A stretch of 64,000 nt of DNA from Symbiodinium sp. CCMP2592 (GCA_905221615.1 CAJNDT010002057.1:574044-638043), one strand, 5' to 3'. Counted from the stretch's first letter, positions 29,575-39,964 are shown. The notes: generated from the sequence alone by a model not told the origin. Program-made: numbers and translations.

Positions 29575-32170
29575 CAGCTACAGAATCATGTCATGAGCAA
29601 CGAGTCCTGGTGTGAAGCTTGATCTGCGGGTCGTCCCGGACCGACGTCCTTCGATTAGATCAACCAACTGTGTGATCTTCACTCTGTGCACAAAGAAACG
29701 TTCATGTGCCCTGCGACTCAGCCTGCCCATCACGTTGTCCCCAGCTTCCATCCTTCGAGGCAATGCAATCCACACTGAAATTGGGTGACTGACGACCGGT
29801 GAAGCTTCCGTCCTTCGATGCAATCTAATTAATTATTTATTAATCCACACTCAAACTGTGTGAGACCCTGCACGAGTCCTGCTGTGATGTGCGACCGTCG
29901 CCTTGGCCCCAGGTATCCCAGTTTCCGTCCTTCGATTCGACGGAGTTCTCTGTATCAGACAGAACTATTCAGAAGTCCTGCCGCCAAGCCTGACCGGCGC
30001 TTTGCCCCCAGGCCGAGCTTCCCCAACCGTCCTACTGGTCAAGCCACTGAAGCAACATTCTCCCAGAAAGACATGTTTGCAAGTCCTGCTGCGTAGCCTG
30101 ACCGTCGCCTTGTCCCCAGCTTGGATCCTTCGACTCGAAGCTATCAGTTATCCACTAGTGACAAAAGTGACAAAGGAATCCTGAACGAGTCCTGCTGTGA
30201 TGGCTGACCGTCGCCTTGGCCCCAGGCATCCCAGGTTGAGTCCTTGGATTGGATGGAGTTGTCTGAAAAAGAACTCTTGAGAAGTCCTGCCACGAAGCCT
30301 GACCGGCGCCTTGCCCCCAGGCCCTGCTTCCCCACGTTTGGTCCTACGGTTCAATGAGTCAATATAAAGGCACGTTCACGGGTCCTGCTGCGAAGCCTGA
30401 CCGTTGTCTTGTCCCCAGCTTCCATCCTTCAGTGCAATCCAGAGATTCTGTGACAAGGAAGCAATCACGCATGAGTCCTGCTGTGATGTGCCACCGTCAC
30501 CTCCCCAGCTTCCATCCTTCGGTGCAATCCAGATATTCTGTGAGACAAGGAATCAATCATGCATGAGTCCTGCTGCCAAGCCTGACTGTTGTCTTGTCCC
30601 CAGCTTCCATCCTTCGGTGCAAATCAGAGATTCTGTGACGTCACAAGGAAGCAATAATCATGCATGAGTCCTGCTGTGATGTGCGACCGTCGCCTTGGCC
30701 CCAGCTTCCATCCTTCCGTGCAACCCAGAGATTCTGTGACAAGGAAGCAATCACGCATGAGTCCTGCTGTGATGTGCCACCGTCACCTCCCCAGCTTCCA
30801 TCCTTCGGTGCAATCCAGAGATTCTGTGACAAGGAAGCAATAATCATGCATGAGTCCTGCTGTGATGTGCGACCGTCGCCTTGGCCCCAGCTTCCATCCT
30901 TCCGTGCAATCCAGAGATTCTGTGACAAGGAAGCAATCACGCATGAGTCCTGCTGTGATGTGCCACCGTCACCTTGGCCCCAGCTTCCATCCTTCCGTGC
31001 AATCCAGAGATTCTGTGACAAGGAAGCAATCACGCATGAGTCCTGCTGTGATGTGCCACCGTCACCTTGGCCCCAAGTTCCATCCTTCGGTGCAATCCAG
31101 AGGTTCTGTGACACACGGAAACAATCATGCATGAGTCCTGCTGTGATGTGCGACCGTCGCCTTGGCCCCAGGTATCCCAGTTTCCGTCCTTCGACGGAGT
31201 TCTCTGATAACATAACATTCTGCTAGAAAGACATGGTTGCAAGTCCTGCTGCGTAGCCTGACCATCACCTTGTCCCCAGCTTGGATCCTTCGATTCGAAG
31301 CTATCAGTTATCCACTAGTGACAAAAGTGACAAAGGAATCCTGAACGAGTCCTGCTGTGATGGCTGACCGTCGCCTTGGCCCCAGGCATCCCAGGTTGAG
31401 TCCTTGGATTGGATGGAGTTGTCTGAAAAAGAACTCTTGAGAAGTCCTGCCACGAAGCCTGACCGGCGCCTTGCCCCCAGGCCATGCTTCCCCCCGTTTG
31501 GTCCTACGGTTCAATGAGTCAATATAAAGGCACGTTCATGGGTCCTGCTGCGAAGCCTGATTGTTGAAGTATCCCCAGCTTCGAGCCGAAGCCCGACCGT
31601 CACCTCGTCCCCAGCTTGCATCCTTCGATGCAATGCAATGATCCACTGTGAAATTTAGTGAGTGTTCAAAAGAAACCTGAACGAGTCCTGCTGCGATGGC
31701 TGACCGTCGCCTTGGCCCCAGGAATCCCAGGTTGCGTCCTCGGATTGGGTGGAGTTGTCTCAAAAAGAACTCTTGAGAAGTCCTGCCACGAAGCCTGACC
31801 GCCGCTTTGTCCCCAGGCCATGCTTCCCCAGGTTCCGTCCTGTGGTTCAATACACTGTGCATTCATTTCTTTGCCACACAAGCACATTCACGTGTCCTGC
31901 TGCGTAGCCTGACCGTCGCCTTGGCCCCAGCTTCCATCCTTCGGTGCAATCCAGTCTGAAATTCTGTGGCACATCACAAGGAGCATTAATCACGCATGAG
32001 TCCTGTTGTGAAGCAGGACCGTCGCCTGGGCCCGAGCTGTCCTTCGATGCAATCCAGGATTTGTGTGTGATTGAAACCAACTGACGGTGAATTGATCATG
32101 AGTCCTGCTGCGGAGCTTGGTTGCCTCCCCTGCTACCGTCAGCACCGCCTTGCTCCTGGCATTGTGAGAA
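29575..32170. repeat. minisatellite of about 90-110 bp units with higher-order duplication
   Basis: Units share GAGTCCTGCTGTGATGTG, a gaccgtcgcc-type motif site, TTGGCCCCAGCTTCCATCCT and TTCGGTGCAATCCAGA. Length and sequence vary between units. A block of about 320 bp at 30,070-30,390 recurs 1,160 bp to the right at 31,230-31,550, and part of it again near 31.68 kb. The motif position varies between units by single substitutions (GACCGTC, CACCGTC, GACCGGC, GACTGTT). Long open frames across the array are by-products of the repeat. Confidence 0.8.
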
Positions 32171-32375
32171 TGCGCACACCACACATAACAAAACGACTTG
32201 ATCTGTGATTGACGAGTTGCTGTGGATCCGTCGTCGCTGGCCGGCGGATCTGGTGGGCCCCTTGGCTTGGCTGGACGTAGCAAATTGATAAAATGCACAT
32301 GCTCGCATGATATTAATAGAAGCAGCCAGCAGAGTTATAAATATTATATCTAAAATAATTTTAAAGATGAGTTTG

Positions 32376-33964
32376 TTATTTGCCGGCAAACGACGCTTTG
32401 GGTACGGGCGGGGCCTGACCGGCAGGTGGTCTGCTCATTTGCTCTTGGTGGACCCGTAACATCGCTGCAATGATGTCTTCCCCGCTCTGCCGGACCGTCG
32501 GCAATGTGCTTGCCTGGCAGGACAAGTGATTATGATACACTCCTGCAAACAACCACACAACACAATGACAGAATGTCAAGCCTGGGGAGGGTCCGGATGC
32601 GGACGTGGATCCCGACGCGGAGGTGGCCCCTGGCTGGCCGACCGGCGTCTGGCTGCCTGAGCCTGACACACTGGCAGAATGTTTCGTTATTGATCTGAAC
32701 CCATTCAGTCCGGCCTCCTGCCGGCAACGCTCGGACTGGAAGAAGATATCGCCGACCGACGTGCTGTCTTGGCCGTGTCTACTGTGGTAGTACGACCGGC
32801 TCGCGTTGTCGCCCAGCCGCCACTCCACATCACGCATCAAGAGATGCATCTTTTCGCGGGTGTTAGCCGCGATGACACGGTCGGGCGACCACCTGACTGA
32901 ATCAATCAGACCGGCACACTGACACCAAGAGCTTCATTTCAAATCAACTCACCACATTGCAGGCAAGCTGCCAGATCGGTGGGACCGCCATATCCCACGA
33001 CAAAGCGTGGCGGCACAACCGGAAGACGATCATGAGGGCGTACACCCGACCGGCGCTGTGCTCTGTCTCCATCAGAGCACACATGTTCTTGGCTGCACAC
33101 AGACTCGAGAGCTCGACCGGCAATGACTGAACACATGCACACAGACTCAATAGCTCGACCGGCAATGAATGAACACACGCCAGATTAGTCAAGGCTCGGC
33201 CCAGCTGGCCCAGTCCACAGCCAGGTGTCGGAGGACCATGAACACAGCTGGGGAGCTCGCTAGGACCTTCGTTTGGACTTCTCGAAGTCCTGTTGTTCCT
33301 GCGACCGGCGGGCCAGGGTCATTCGACGGCCGAGCATCGTCGTTGTCGGGGTTCTCGGGGTAGTCAGGCCGACATGCGACCGGCATCTTGGAGAGGAAGT
33401 GCTGCAGCAGCTGCCGCTCGACTGCAGGGGGCAACAGAAAATTCAGAACACCACTTTACTAGTTCACTTAACACTTAAACTTGTGACCGACAGACACTCC
33501 GACACTCATGTGACTTTGTCAGAATCCGAGCCTTCCGGGGAAAGTGGCGGGAACGACCGGCTTTCATGTGCTGCGTCGGCCTGAATGTTGCGCGGCGCGC
33601 GACGTTCCCATGGCCAGGGGCGACCGGCATCACCTTTGGCACCTTTTCCGCCATCACCGCCTTTGGCGCCTTTTCCGCCATCACCACGACCGGCAGCAGG
33701 TTCGCCTTTTCCGCCATCACCACGACCGGCAGCAGGTTCGCCTTTTCCGCCTTTCTGCCCGGCTTTGCCTCCGTCTCCGTCACCTGTTCGACCGGCATGT
33801 GAGGGCCCGGACGAAGAGGAGCTGCGACCGCCGGGAAGGGGGTCATTGGGGTAGCACCCCATCCTGGCGGCGGTCCTTTCGACCTTCTGTGAATCCCCCA
33901 CCCTCGGCTCTCTGACCGGCACCTTGGCGGAGTCGAAGCTGTCGATGGTGGCAACGCTGCGCAA
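32376..33964 (-). CDS. multi-exon Gly-rich protein, unassigned
   Basis: Coding blocks, in transcription order, are about 33,960-33,500, 33,420-33,200, 33,090-32,950, 32,850-32,590 and 32,515-32,376 (stop). The first includes VERTAARMGCYPNDPLPGGR, then a GDGGKG-rich tract with a duplicated GEPAAGRGDGGK unit. Later blocks read ERQLLQHFLSKMPVACRPDY, METEHSAGRVYALMIVFRLC and DSTSVGDIFFQSERCRQ. The join between the first two blocks uses a GC donor (GCTCGG) and a CCCCTGCAG acceptor in matching phase. The third block ends in a GTGAGT donor. I could not make the last join phase-perfect. The Gly/Lys tract suggests RNA or nucleic-acid contact, which is an inference. I know no homologue. Confidence 0.5.
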
Positions 33965-34337
33965 CGAGGCTGTCTCTAGACCGGCGTGAGGATCAAAGTA
34001 CTCAGGACCGGCAGCTTCATCATCAGCCTCGGCTCCTCGACATCAGCCCAGCCCCCCAACAACAAACACCAGCAGCAAACAGGCACAACCAGGCAAGTCA
34101 AAACAATAGCTAGACCTGCCTCGGCCTTCTCGGATGGGGTTCAAAAGCCGGGAAGGCGTCGTCGCTCCTCAGGGTCGTCTTTGGCCCCCCAGACTTAGCA
34201 ACAGACTCGGCTCGGTCCAGCCTATATTAAGACTCAACTTTGCCACCTGCCTCTACTTCTTGGCGGCCTTCCAAGAGTCTGGGTCTGACCGGCACCTGTG
34301 CATGAAACATATCAGACACAAATTGTATGCTTGAACC

Positions 34338-34546
34338 GGCGTGGCAACACCTTCTTCAGGCGTAGCAGGCTCTCGAGGCGTGGCAGGATGGACCGGCTGA
34401 GCAACTCCTGCAGGGTCAATCATGTCAAGGTCGTGTGTGATGGCGTGGCAACACCTTCAGGCGTGGCAGGCTCTCGAGGCGTGGCAGGATGGACCGGCTG
34501 AGCAACTCCTGCAGGGTCAATCATGTCAAGGTCGTGTGTGATGGTT
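34338..34546. repeat. tandem duplication, unit about 104 bp
   Basis: Two nearly identical units share GGCTCTCGAGGCGTGGCAGG and GAGCAACTCCTGCAGGGTCA. Each has one GGACCGGCTG motif site. Confidence 0.8.
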
Positions 34547-35398
34547 TGGAGGATGGGACCTTGCGGATCTGGAGTCCAGGTCCCTGGAGGAGTGAAGGAG
34601 ACCGGCGTCGATGCTGGAGTCGGGGGCTCTGTAGGCCCAGTAATGACCGGCTGGCCTCGGCCGCAGAATCATAGCAGCTAAACTCTTCTCTCAACAATCA
34701 AACGAACCCACCTCGACCGTCCGTGGGCAGAGTCATGATCGTCCGCAGGAGGTATGATGCTCAAGTACCCACTTCATGTTTCGAAACATTGCTGGAGACA
34801 TTCATGACCGTCGTGCTTTTGCTTCGCTGTGACTGTGACTGTGAGACATGTCCTTACATGCCGTGGACACATGCTCGGTACTGTTGAGCCTTGTTGCGGC
34901 AGAAGATCTGTACTAGCCAGCCAAGAACTTGCCGACCGACCAGTGGACACGTGTGCTGCAGAGCCCGGCCTCCTGGGCCTCATCCAGGCCCACGGCACGG
35001 CTGTCTGCAAACCTCCAGCAGCAAGACAACAGAACTCTTCTGCCGCTTAATGCTACAATGGCCTGGTCAAGGAAGGCCACGACAAGCGACCGACCTCACT
35101 TGTGTGACTACATGGGCTGGAATCCTGGAATCTGCACTTGTTCACGACGTCCAAGGGCAAGGCAAACATGGCCAAAGGAGGAAGCACACTGTCCTCGCAG
35201 GTGAAGCAATGCAATCCCAACTCAGCAACCTACTATGTTTGTCAGGATGCAGTACATAATACGCGAGCTCGTCTTTTTCAGATGACCGGCCCGGATCACT
35301 GAAATCCTTCCTCGAGGCGGCGAGGAAATTCCTCAGCGCCTAGAGGAGGGACCTGAGGGCATCCTGGAAACCAGTTCAGTCGACCGGCCCACCACTCA
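34547..35398. other. spacer between two minus-strand genes
   Basis: Motif hits continue. I see no exon with clear borders and no inverted repeat. The region contains the 3' flank of the Lys/Pro/Gln-rich gene. Confidence 0.4.
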
Positions 35399-37170
35399 CT
35401 ACCGCTGTGGGCGGCCAGGTGTTGGAGGAATATTGGCAGGGCCAAAGCTTTGTGGATGACCGACCGGCCGCTGGAGCTGCACAGGGACCGTCATGGGAGG
35501 CTGCTGCTGCGCAGGGACCGTCATGGGAGGCTGCTGCTGCGCACTGACCGGCCGAGGCTGCTGCTGCTGCTGCGCAGGGGTCATCATGGGAGGCTGCTGC
35601 TGCGCACTGACCGGCCGAGGCTGCTGCTGCTGCTGCTGCGCAGGGGCCATCATGGGAGGCTGCTGCTGCGCACTGACCGGCCGAGGCTGCTGCTGCTGCA
35701 CAGCGGCTGGATTGGGCCTTGCAGGACTGAACGGCTGCGCCGGACCGGCGGGACGTTGAGCACCAGGCAGTGGACTGGTGGAACGTTGAGCAGCGACTCC
35801 TTGATGACGGGCAGGTGGCTCAACCTTGGACTTCGTATATGACCGACGGAAGCATTACAAATGACACCTCACACAGACAAGTGGCACCAGGACCGCCAGT
35901 CAGTCGACTCTCCACATTCTCTGCCTGCCACATCGGCGACCGACCATATGCCTTGGGCCAAGTGGCACAGCACCGACCGTTATCAATTCCAAGTTCACCC
36001 AATGCCCAACACAGCTGACACTATGATAGCTGCTGTGAAAGGTACTGCCTCCTTCCAATGAAAGCTGATCTGTTTCCATGCGACCAGCTGATCCTGCAAC
36101 GACTCCTGCTTCTTGAGCAGGTCTGAGATCTCGGTTGTTCTCGACCGGCCAATCATACAAACAGGTCTTCAGGTCAAGGATAATCAGTCAGTCAACCAAC
36201 TAAATAATAAATCAGCCGAAGATCTGAATGGGCCATCTGCACTGTTCCAGAAGCATCGACCGGCGGCTGAGGCTGAGGAATAGGCGTAAGCGGAGGGACC
36301 GACGGGAAGGGCAATGGCAAAGGTGGCAACGGCGGAAGTGGAGGCGGAAGGAGAGGCGGCAGTGACGACGCCGGGCGGACCGGCGGCATAGAAGGCATAG
36401 AAGGCATAGAAGGCATAAAGCCGCCATGGCCACGTCGTTCCTGCACAAATCAACATCTTGACACACACAACATAAGATATACACAGCTGAACTGCACCCG
36501 AACTGCACCTGACCTGCACCTGAACAGCACCAATGTATACAATCTCGAAACCTGAACTGCACCTGAACTGCACCTGAACTGCACCTCAACTGCACCTGAT
36601 GACAACATGTGGTATTGCAAGCCAAGCCTCGCCATCATCGACCGGCTTCGTGGTTTTCCTGTTATTCTTCTTCTCGAAGCAAAACTCCATGAAGGTCCGC
36701 TTCTTCTGCTGGGACCGGCTCTTAGTTGCACAGACACGACACAGTCTGTCAGTCAGCTGGAATCGACCGACAAGCTAGTTTAGCCAAGCGACATTGGGGT
36801 CAGGCGTCTGGAACTTGCTGCCTTTCTTTTTGACCGGCTGATCAGCACTGCCACTTGCAGGCTCAGCGACCGGCTGATCAGCAGCACTGCCACTTGCAGG
36901 CTCAGCCGGCTCAACATCCGCCTTGCCGACCGACTCGGTATCGCCCTCCTCAGACACCTCAGTCAGGAGCTCTGCGACCGCCTCGGCTGATCTCTTCTTC
37001 TTCTCCTCCCTGACCTGTTTCCTGGATTTTTTTGCGACCGTCTTCTCGTCCTTGGCCTCCTTGTCACCCTTCTTGTCCTTCTTGTGCCTGTCGACCGTCT
37101 TCTTGTCCCTGGCCTTGGCGTCGCCCTTCTTGTCCTTGTTCTGCCTATCCTCTTCATCGGCATCTGCCAT
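35399..37170 (-). CDS. complete five-exon Lys/Pro/Gln-rich nuclear-type protein
   Basis: Exons 37,170-36,790, 36,720-36,628, 36,440-36,217, 36,166-36,049 and 35,824-35,399 join with matching phases into 414 codons including the stop (413 aa). All four introns have GC donors (GCTTGG, GCTTGG, GCTGAT, GCAGTA) and AG acceptors. The ATG at 37,170 opens MADADEEDRQNKDKKGDAKA, a charged Lys-rich region. SRSQQKKRTFMEFCFEKKNN follows, then a Pro tract (PPLLPPPLPPLPPLPLPFP). A coiled coil comes next (EISDLLKKQESLQDQLVAWK), and last a Gln/Pro tail of repeated RPVSAQQQPPMM units. Composition suggests a nuclear scaffold or RNA-processing protein, but no domain is recognised. Each tail repeat contains a motif site (CCGGTC in RPV). 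Confidence 0.75.
36487..36598. repeat. 11-bp tandem repeat TGAACTGCACC, locus 3, in an intron
   Basis: Two blocks flank a spacer starting GCACCAATGTATACAATCTC. It lies wholly inside intron 2 of the Lys/Pro/Gln-rich gene, so at least this copy is transcribed with a host gene. Confidence 0.8.
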
Positions 37171-37611
37171 GGCGACCAACACGTGAATGGAGGGCACTAC
37201 TGTTTATAATGTGAAACACAACACACACTTCAATGCTGACCGACGTTATGTTCATGTCGCCTGGCTGCCAACCATGTGTTCAGCACACTTGACAGAAGTG
37301 GCTGGTGACCGGCAATTGCGAGTAAAGCTGCGGAGCACTTCACTTGCAAAGCACAGAGTCCTGAGCCGGTACGTTGTCGACGACCGGCGCATCACGAGAT
37401 GCGAGATGCTCCCTCCAGCACCTGAAGGACATAAAGCCGACAGTCACAAACTTGAAAGCATCTTTGTGCTCAGCTCCTGCACCGACCGGCAACTCGGCCA
37501 GAAAAAATCACTGAACCTGGGCGAGAATATGCACGAGCTAGCATCCCGAACTAGTGGGCCAAGGATGACCTCAGGTCCCAGCGTCGACAGGCAATAAAAG
37601 CACCGAGGAAT

Positions 37612-37672
37612 GCTGCTCCCAGATGTGATCGAACTGACTGAAACAGTCAGCTCGATCAAATCTGGGAGTAGC
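37612..37672. repeat. long hairpin, 29-bp arms
   Basis: GCTGCTCCCAGATGTGATCG continues to a three-base loop and a complementary arm with three mismatches. It lies about 440 bp 5' of the Lys/Pro/Gln-rich gene start. Confidence 0.7.
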
Positions 37673-38044
37673 ACGGCCAGCACCAGGAAAGAAGGATGCC
37701 TTGAATCGATGTATGCTTCAAATATAATCATGACTCCAAAGCTCAGCCCCCAGCTCACCTCCCGGACCGGCGAAGGCCTGCCCAAGCTTACATCTGGAAC
37801 TCACCGGCCAACCTATTACCTTAGGCCCCAGCATCGACCGGCTAGGCGATGAGAAGCGCCTGCAAGACTAAGAGAGGTCAGGAGTCACACAACTGGGTGA
37901 CTCGAAACCTCAGCCCCCAGCAGTCAATGTCCTCCTCCAGCAAGGAGCCCTGCACGAGCTTACATCTGGTATCTGGAATGTGAAGAAGGGACAACCTATG
38001 ACTTAGGGCCAAGCTTGGACCGGCAGGCAGAAGACGACAAAATG

Positions 38045-38215
38045 GGCCTGTGTCTGTCTGTGCATCATCGGCTCGACTGACCGGCTGCCCCCAAAATCTC
38101 AGAGCCACACAGACAAACCGTGCTCGATTGATGGTGGCCTGGGCGAGCAGAGCTTTCTGTCTTGCGGCTGCACATTGCAACTGAGGGTCCAGCAAGCCAC
38201 CCTCGTCGCGACCGA
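38045..38215 (-). CDS. possible exon, unknown product
   Basis: A minus-strand frame reads DEGGLLDPQLQCAAARQKAL and then ATINRARFVCVALRFWGQPV. The composition is coding-like with embedded motif sites. Splice borders are not certain, and the frame beyond 38.27 kb runs into the 122-bp satellite and is not real. Confidence 0.35.
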
Positions 38216-38269
38216 CAAGACACGTGACCAACCATAGGTCAGGCCTCAGGCAGTGGTTTGCAGACGTGA

Positions 38270-38990
38270 AGTCGACCGGCAAAAATCCGCGTCCTGCAGG
38301 CCCTGCACAAACACACCGGGACCGAAGTCGACCGGCAAGCGATGTGACACAGGGCGCCATGGACCCGGGTCCCACAGCTAGCCCTGTGTCCTGCCTGAGT
38401 GCCGGGACCTAAGTCGACCGGCGAGCTCAGGAGTGCACCGGGACCGAAGTCGACCGGCAAGCGATGTGACACAGGGCGCCGTGGACCGGGGTCCCGCAGC
38501 TAGCCCTGTGTCGTGCCTGAGCGCCGGGACCGAAGTCGACCGGCGAGCTCAGGAGTGCACCGGAACCGAAGTTGACCGGCAAGCGATGTGACACAGGGCG
38601 CCGTGGACCGGGGTCCCGCAGCTAGCCCTGTGTCGTGCCTGAGCGCCGGGACCGAAGTCGACCGGCGAGCTCAGGAGTGCACCGGGACCGAAGTCGACCG
38701 GCAAGCGATGTGGCACAAAGCACTGCGGACCGGAGTCACACAGCGAGCTCTGTGCCATGCCTGAGTACCGGGACCGAAGTCGACCGGCGAGCTCAGGAGT
38801 GCACCGGGACCGAAGTCGACCGGCAAGCGATGTGGCACAAAGCACTGCGGACCGGAGTCACACAGCGAGCTCTGTGCCATGCCTGAGTACCGGGACCGAA
38901 GTCGACCGGCAAGCCCAGGAGTGCACCGGGACCGAAGTCGACCGGCAAGCTCAACTCAGCAACAGCAGCACCGGGACCGAAGTCGACCGG
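38270..38990. repeat. 122-bp satellite, about five to six units
   Basis: The unit start GAAGTCGACCGGCGAGC recurs at steps of 122 bp (about 38,404, 38,526, 38,648, 38,770, 38,892). Each unit carries two GTCGACCGGC sites plus a GGGACCGAAG, so motif density peaks here. One diverged unit sits at 18.5 kb in the same orientation. Confidence 0.85.
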
Positions 38991-38999
38991 CCAGCTGCT

Positions 39000-39670
39000 G
39001 CATCACGAACGTGACCGACGAGGGGGGTTTGAGGACTTAGGGCTTAGGGCCTTAGGGTTCAGGGTGCCGACCGACCTAAAAAACCCAATCCTAAATAATC
39101 CGAAGCAAATGCAAACTCCAACCTTACCAGCAAATCCGAAACCACATCCTTTAACCCACACCCGATCCAAACAACGCAAAAAATCACTCGACCGACCACA
39201 CTAAAACACCCTGAACCACTAGCCTAACTTAAACCCCAAACCCCATACTGGGGCATCCGGCCCATGGCGTCAGGATGATCTTCTCGACCGGCAAGCTTGA
39301 GTTTAGGGGTATTGCTGTAGGGCTTGAAGGTTAATGGTTTTCATCTTCTGTGTTATTTATTTTAGGCTTTGAGTTTGGGGGTACAAGCATTAATTACAAC
39401 CGGCGGGCTGTTGGTAGTAAGGGTTGTTGAGATATGTGGGCTATTGGGGCCTTAAGGTTTTAATACCCAAGTGAGGATTTACGTGCCGCCCTGCCCCCCC
39501 CCTCCCCCTCCCTATGTATGGATCCTGCCCTTTACGACCGTCCCGTTAAGTGAGGAGGACTGGGGCCCCCAGCCTCCCTCACTTAATGGAACGGCTGAAC
39601 CAAAAAGATAAACGACCGGCAGGTGGACCCAAGCTGTTTTAGCAAAAAAGATAAACGACCGGCAGGTGGA
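39000..39670. other. transition zone, motif plus telomere-like words
   Basis: GACCGNC words continue (about 39,013, 39,071, 39,190, 39,284, 39,536, 39,613 and 39,657) inside DNA that is otherwise of flank type (TTAGGGCTTAGGGCCTTAGG). A short direct repeat containing AGATAAACGACCGGCAGGTG occurs twice at 39,607-39,690. An imperfect hairpin lies at 39,543-39,594. Confidence 0.7.
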
Positions 39671-39765
39671 GGCAAGCTGTTTTAGCAAATGCAGTTAATC
39701 AGCTCACACGAAAACGGTTTCACCACTTCCCCTAAAAAACCTTACAGCTCAACCCTGTAGAACCC

Positions 39766-39845
39766 TAGCAAAAAATATCATTTTAGCTGTTTCTTAGGGA
39801 TTATAATAGCCAAAAATTAAAAATTATTTCTAAGTACCCCTAAGA
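39766..39845. mobile_element. dispersed repeat family H, copy 1
   Basis: It contains CTGTTTCTTAGGGATTATAA, an AT-rich centre and TTTCTAAGTACCCCTAAG. The ends CTTAGGG and CCCCTAAG are inverted. A close copy lies at 47.43-47.51 kb. Confidence 0.55.
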
Positions 39846-39964
39846 ATGTAGGAACCTGATTGAGAGACCTTGGGCCTTTATTAGTGTTCCTCCAATGAAT
39901 CCAACTATTTTGGGGTTAAAGGCCAGTTATAGGCCCCGGGTTTCTCAATCAGGCTCCTACATTA
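39845..39964. mobile_element. MITE family D, copy 1
   Basis: The inverted termini are about 22 bp (AATGTAGGAACCTGATTGAG and its near complement). The complete copy is about 120 bp. A second complete copy lies at 54.1 kb and a fragment at 46.1 kb. It abuts family H. Confidence 0.7.

Larger units (their letters stand above)
18138..39670 (+). other. one-strand GACCGNC motif domain
   Basis: The heptamer GACCGNC (N mostly G or A, also T or C) recurs on the + strand about every 70-90 bp throughout. By hand I count 14 GACCG against 1 CGGTC in 22,001-23,000 and 11 against 1 in 24,001-25,000. Chance predicts about one per kb. The first 18 kb and the last 24 kb have only about seven or eight each. The word lies in exons, introns, spacers, satellites and hairpin arms, and on the coding strand it reads GNCGGTC. 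Telomere-like words, common outside, are absent until about 39.0 kb. Function is unknown. Confidence 0.85.

Noticed and set aside
30641-31226. Long open frames of nearly 190 codons on both strands
   Set aside because: They arise because the minisatellite units are near multiples of three. Both strands are open and the peptides are repeats of the unit.
38270-38990. Regular repeats as a CRISPR array
   Set aside because: The units are contiguous 122-bp satellites with no unique spacers, and the genome is intron-bearing and eukaryotic.
18138-39670. Bacterial contamination or a prokaryotic island
   Set aside because: Several genes need spliceosomal introns with matching phases, and a kinase with eukaryotic motifs is present. 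A different eukaryote joined by misassembly is not excluded and is listed as a test.
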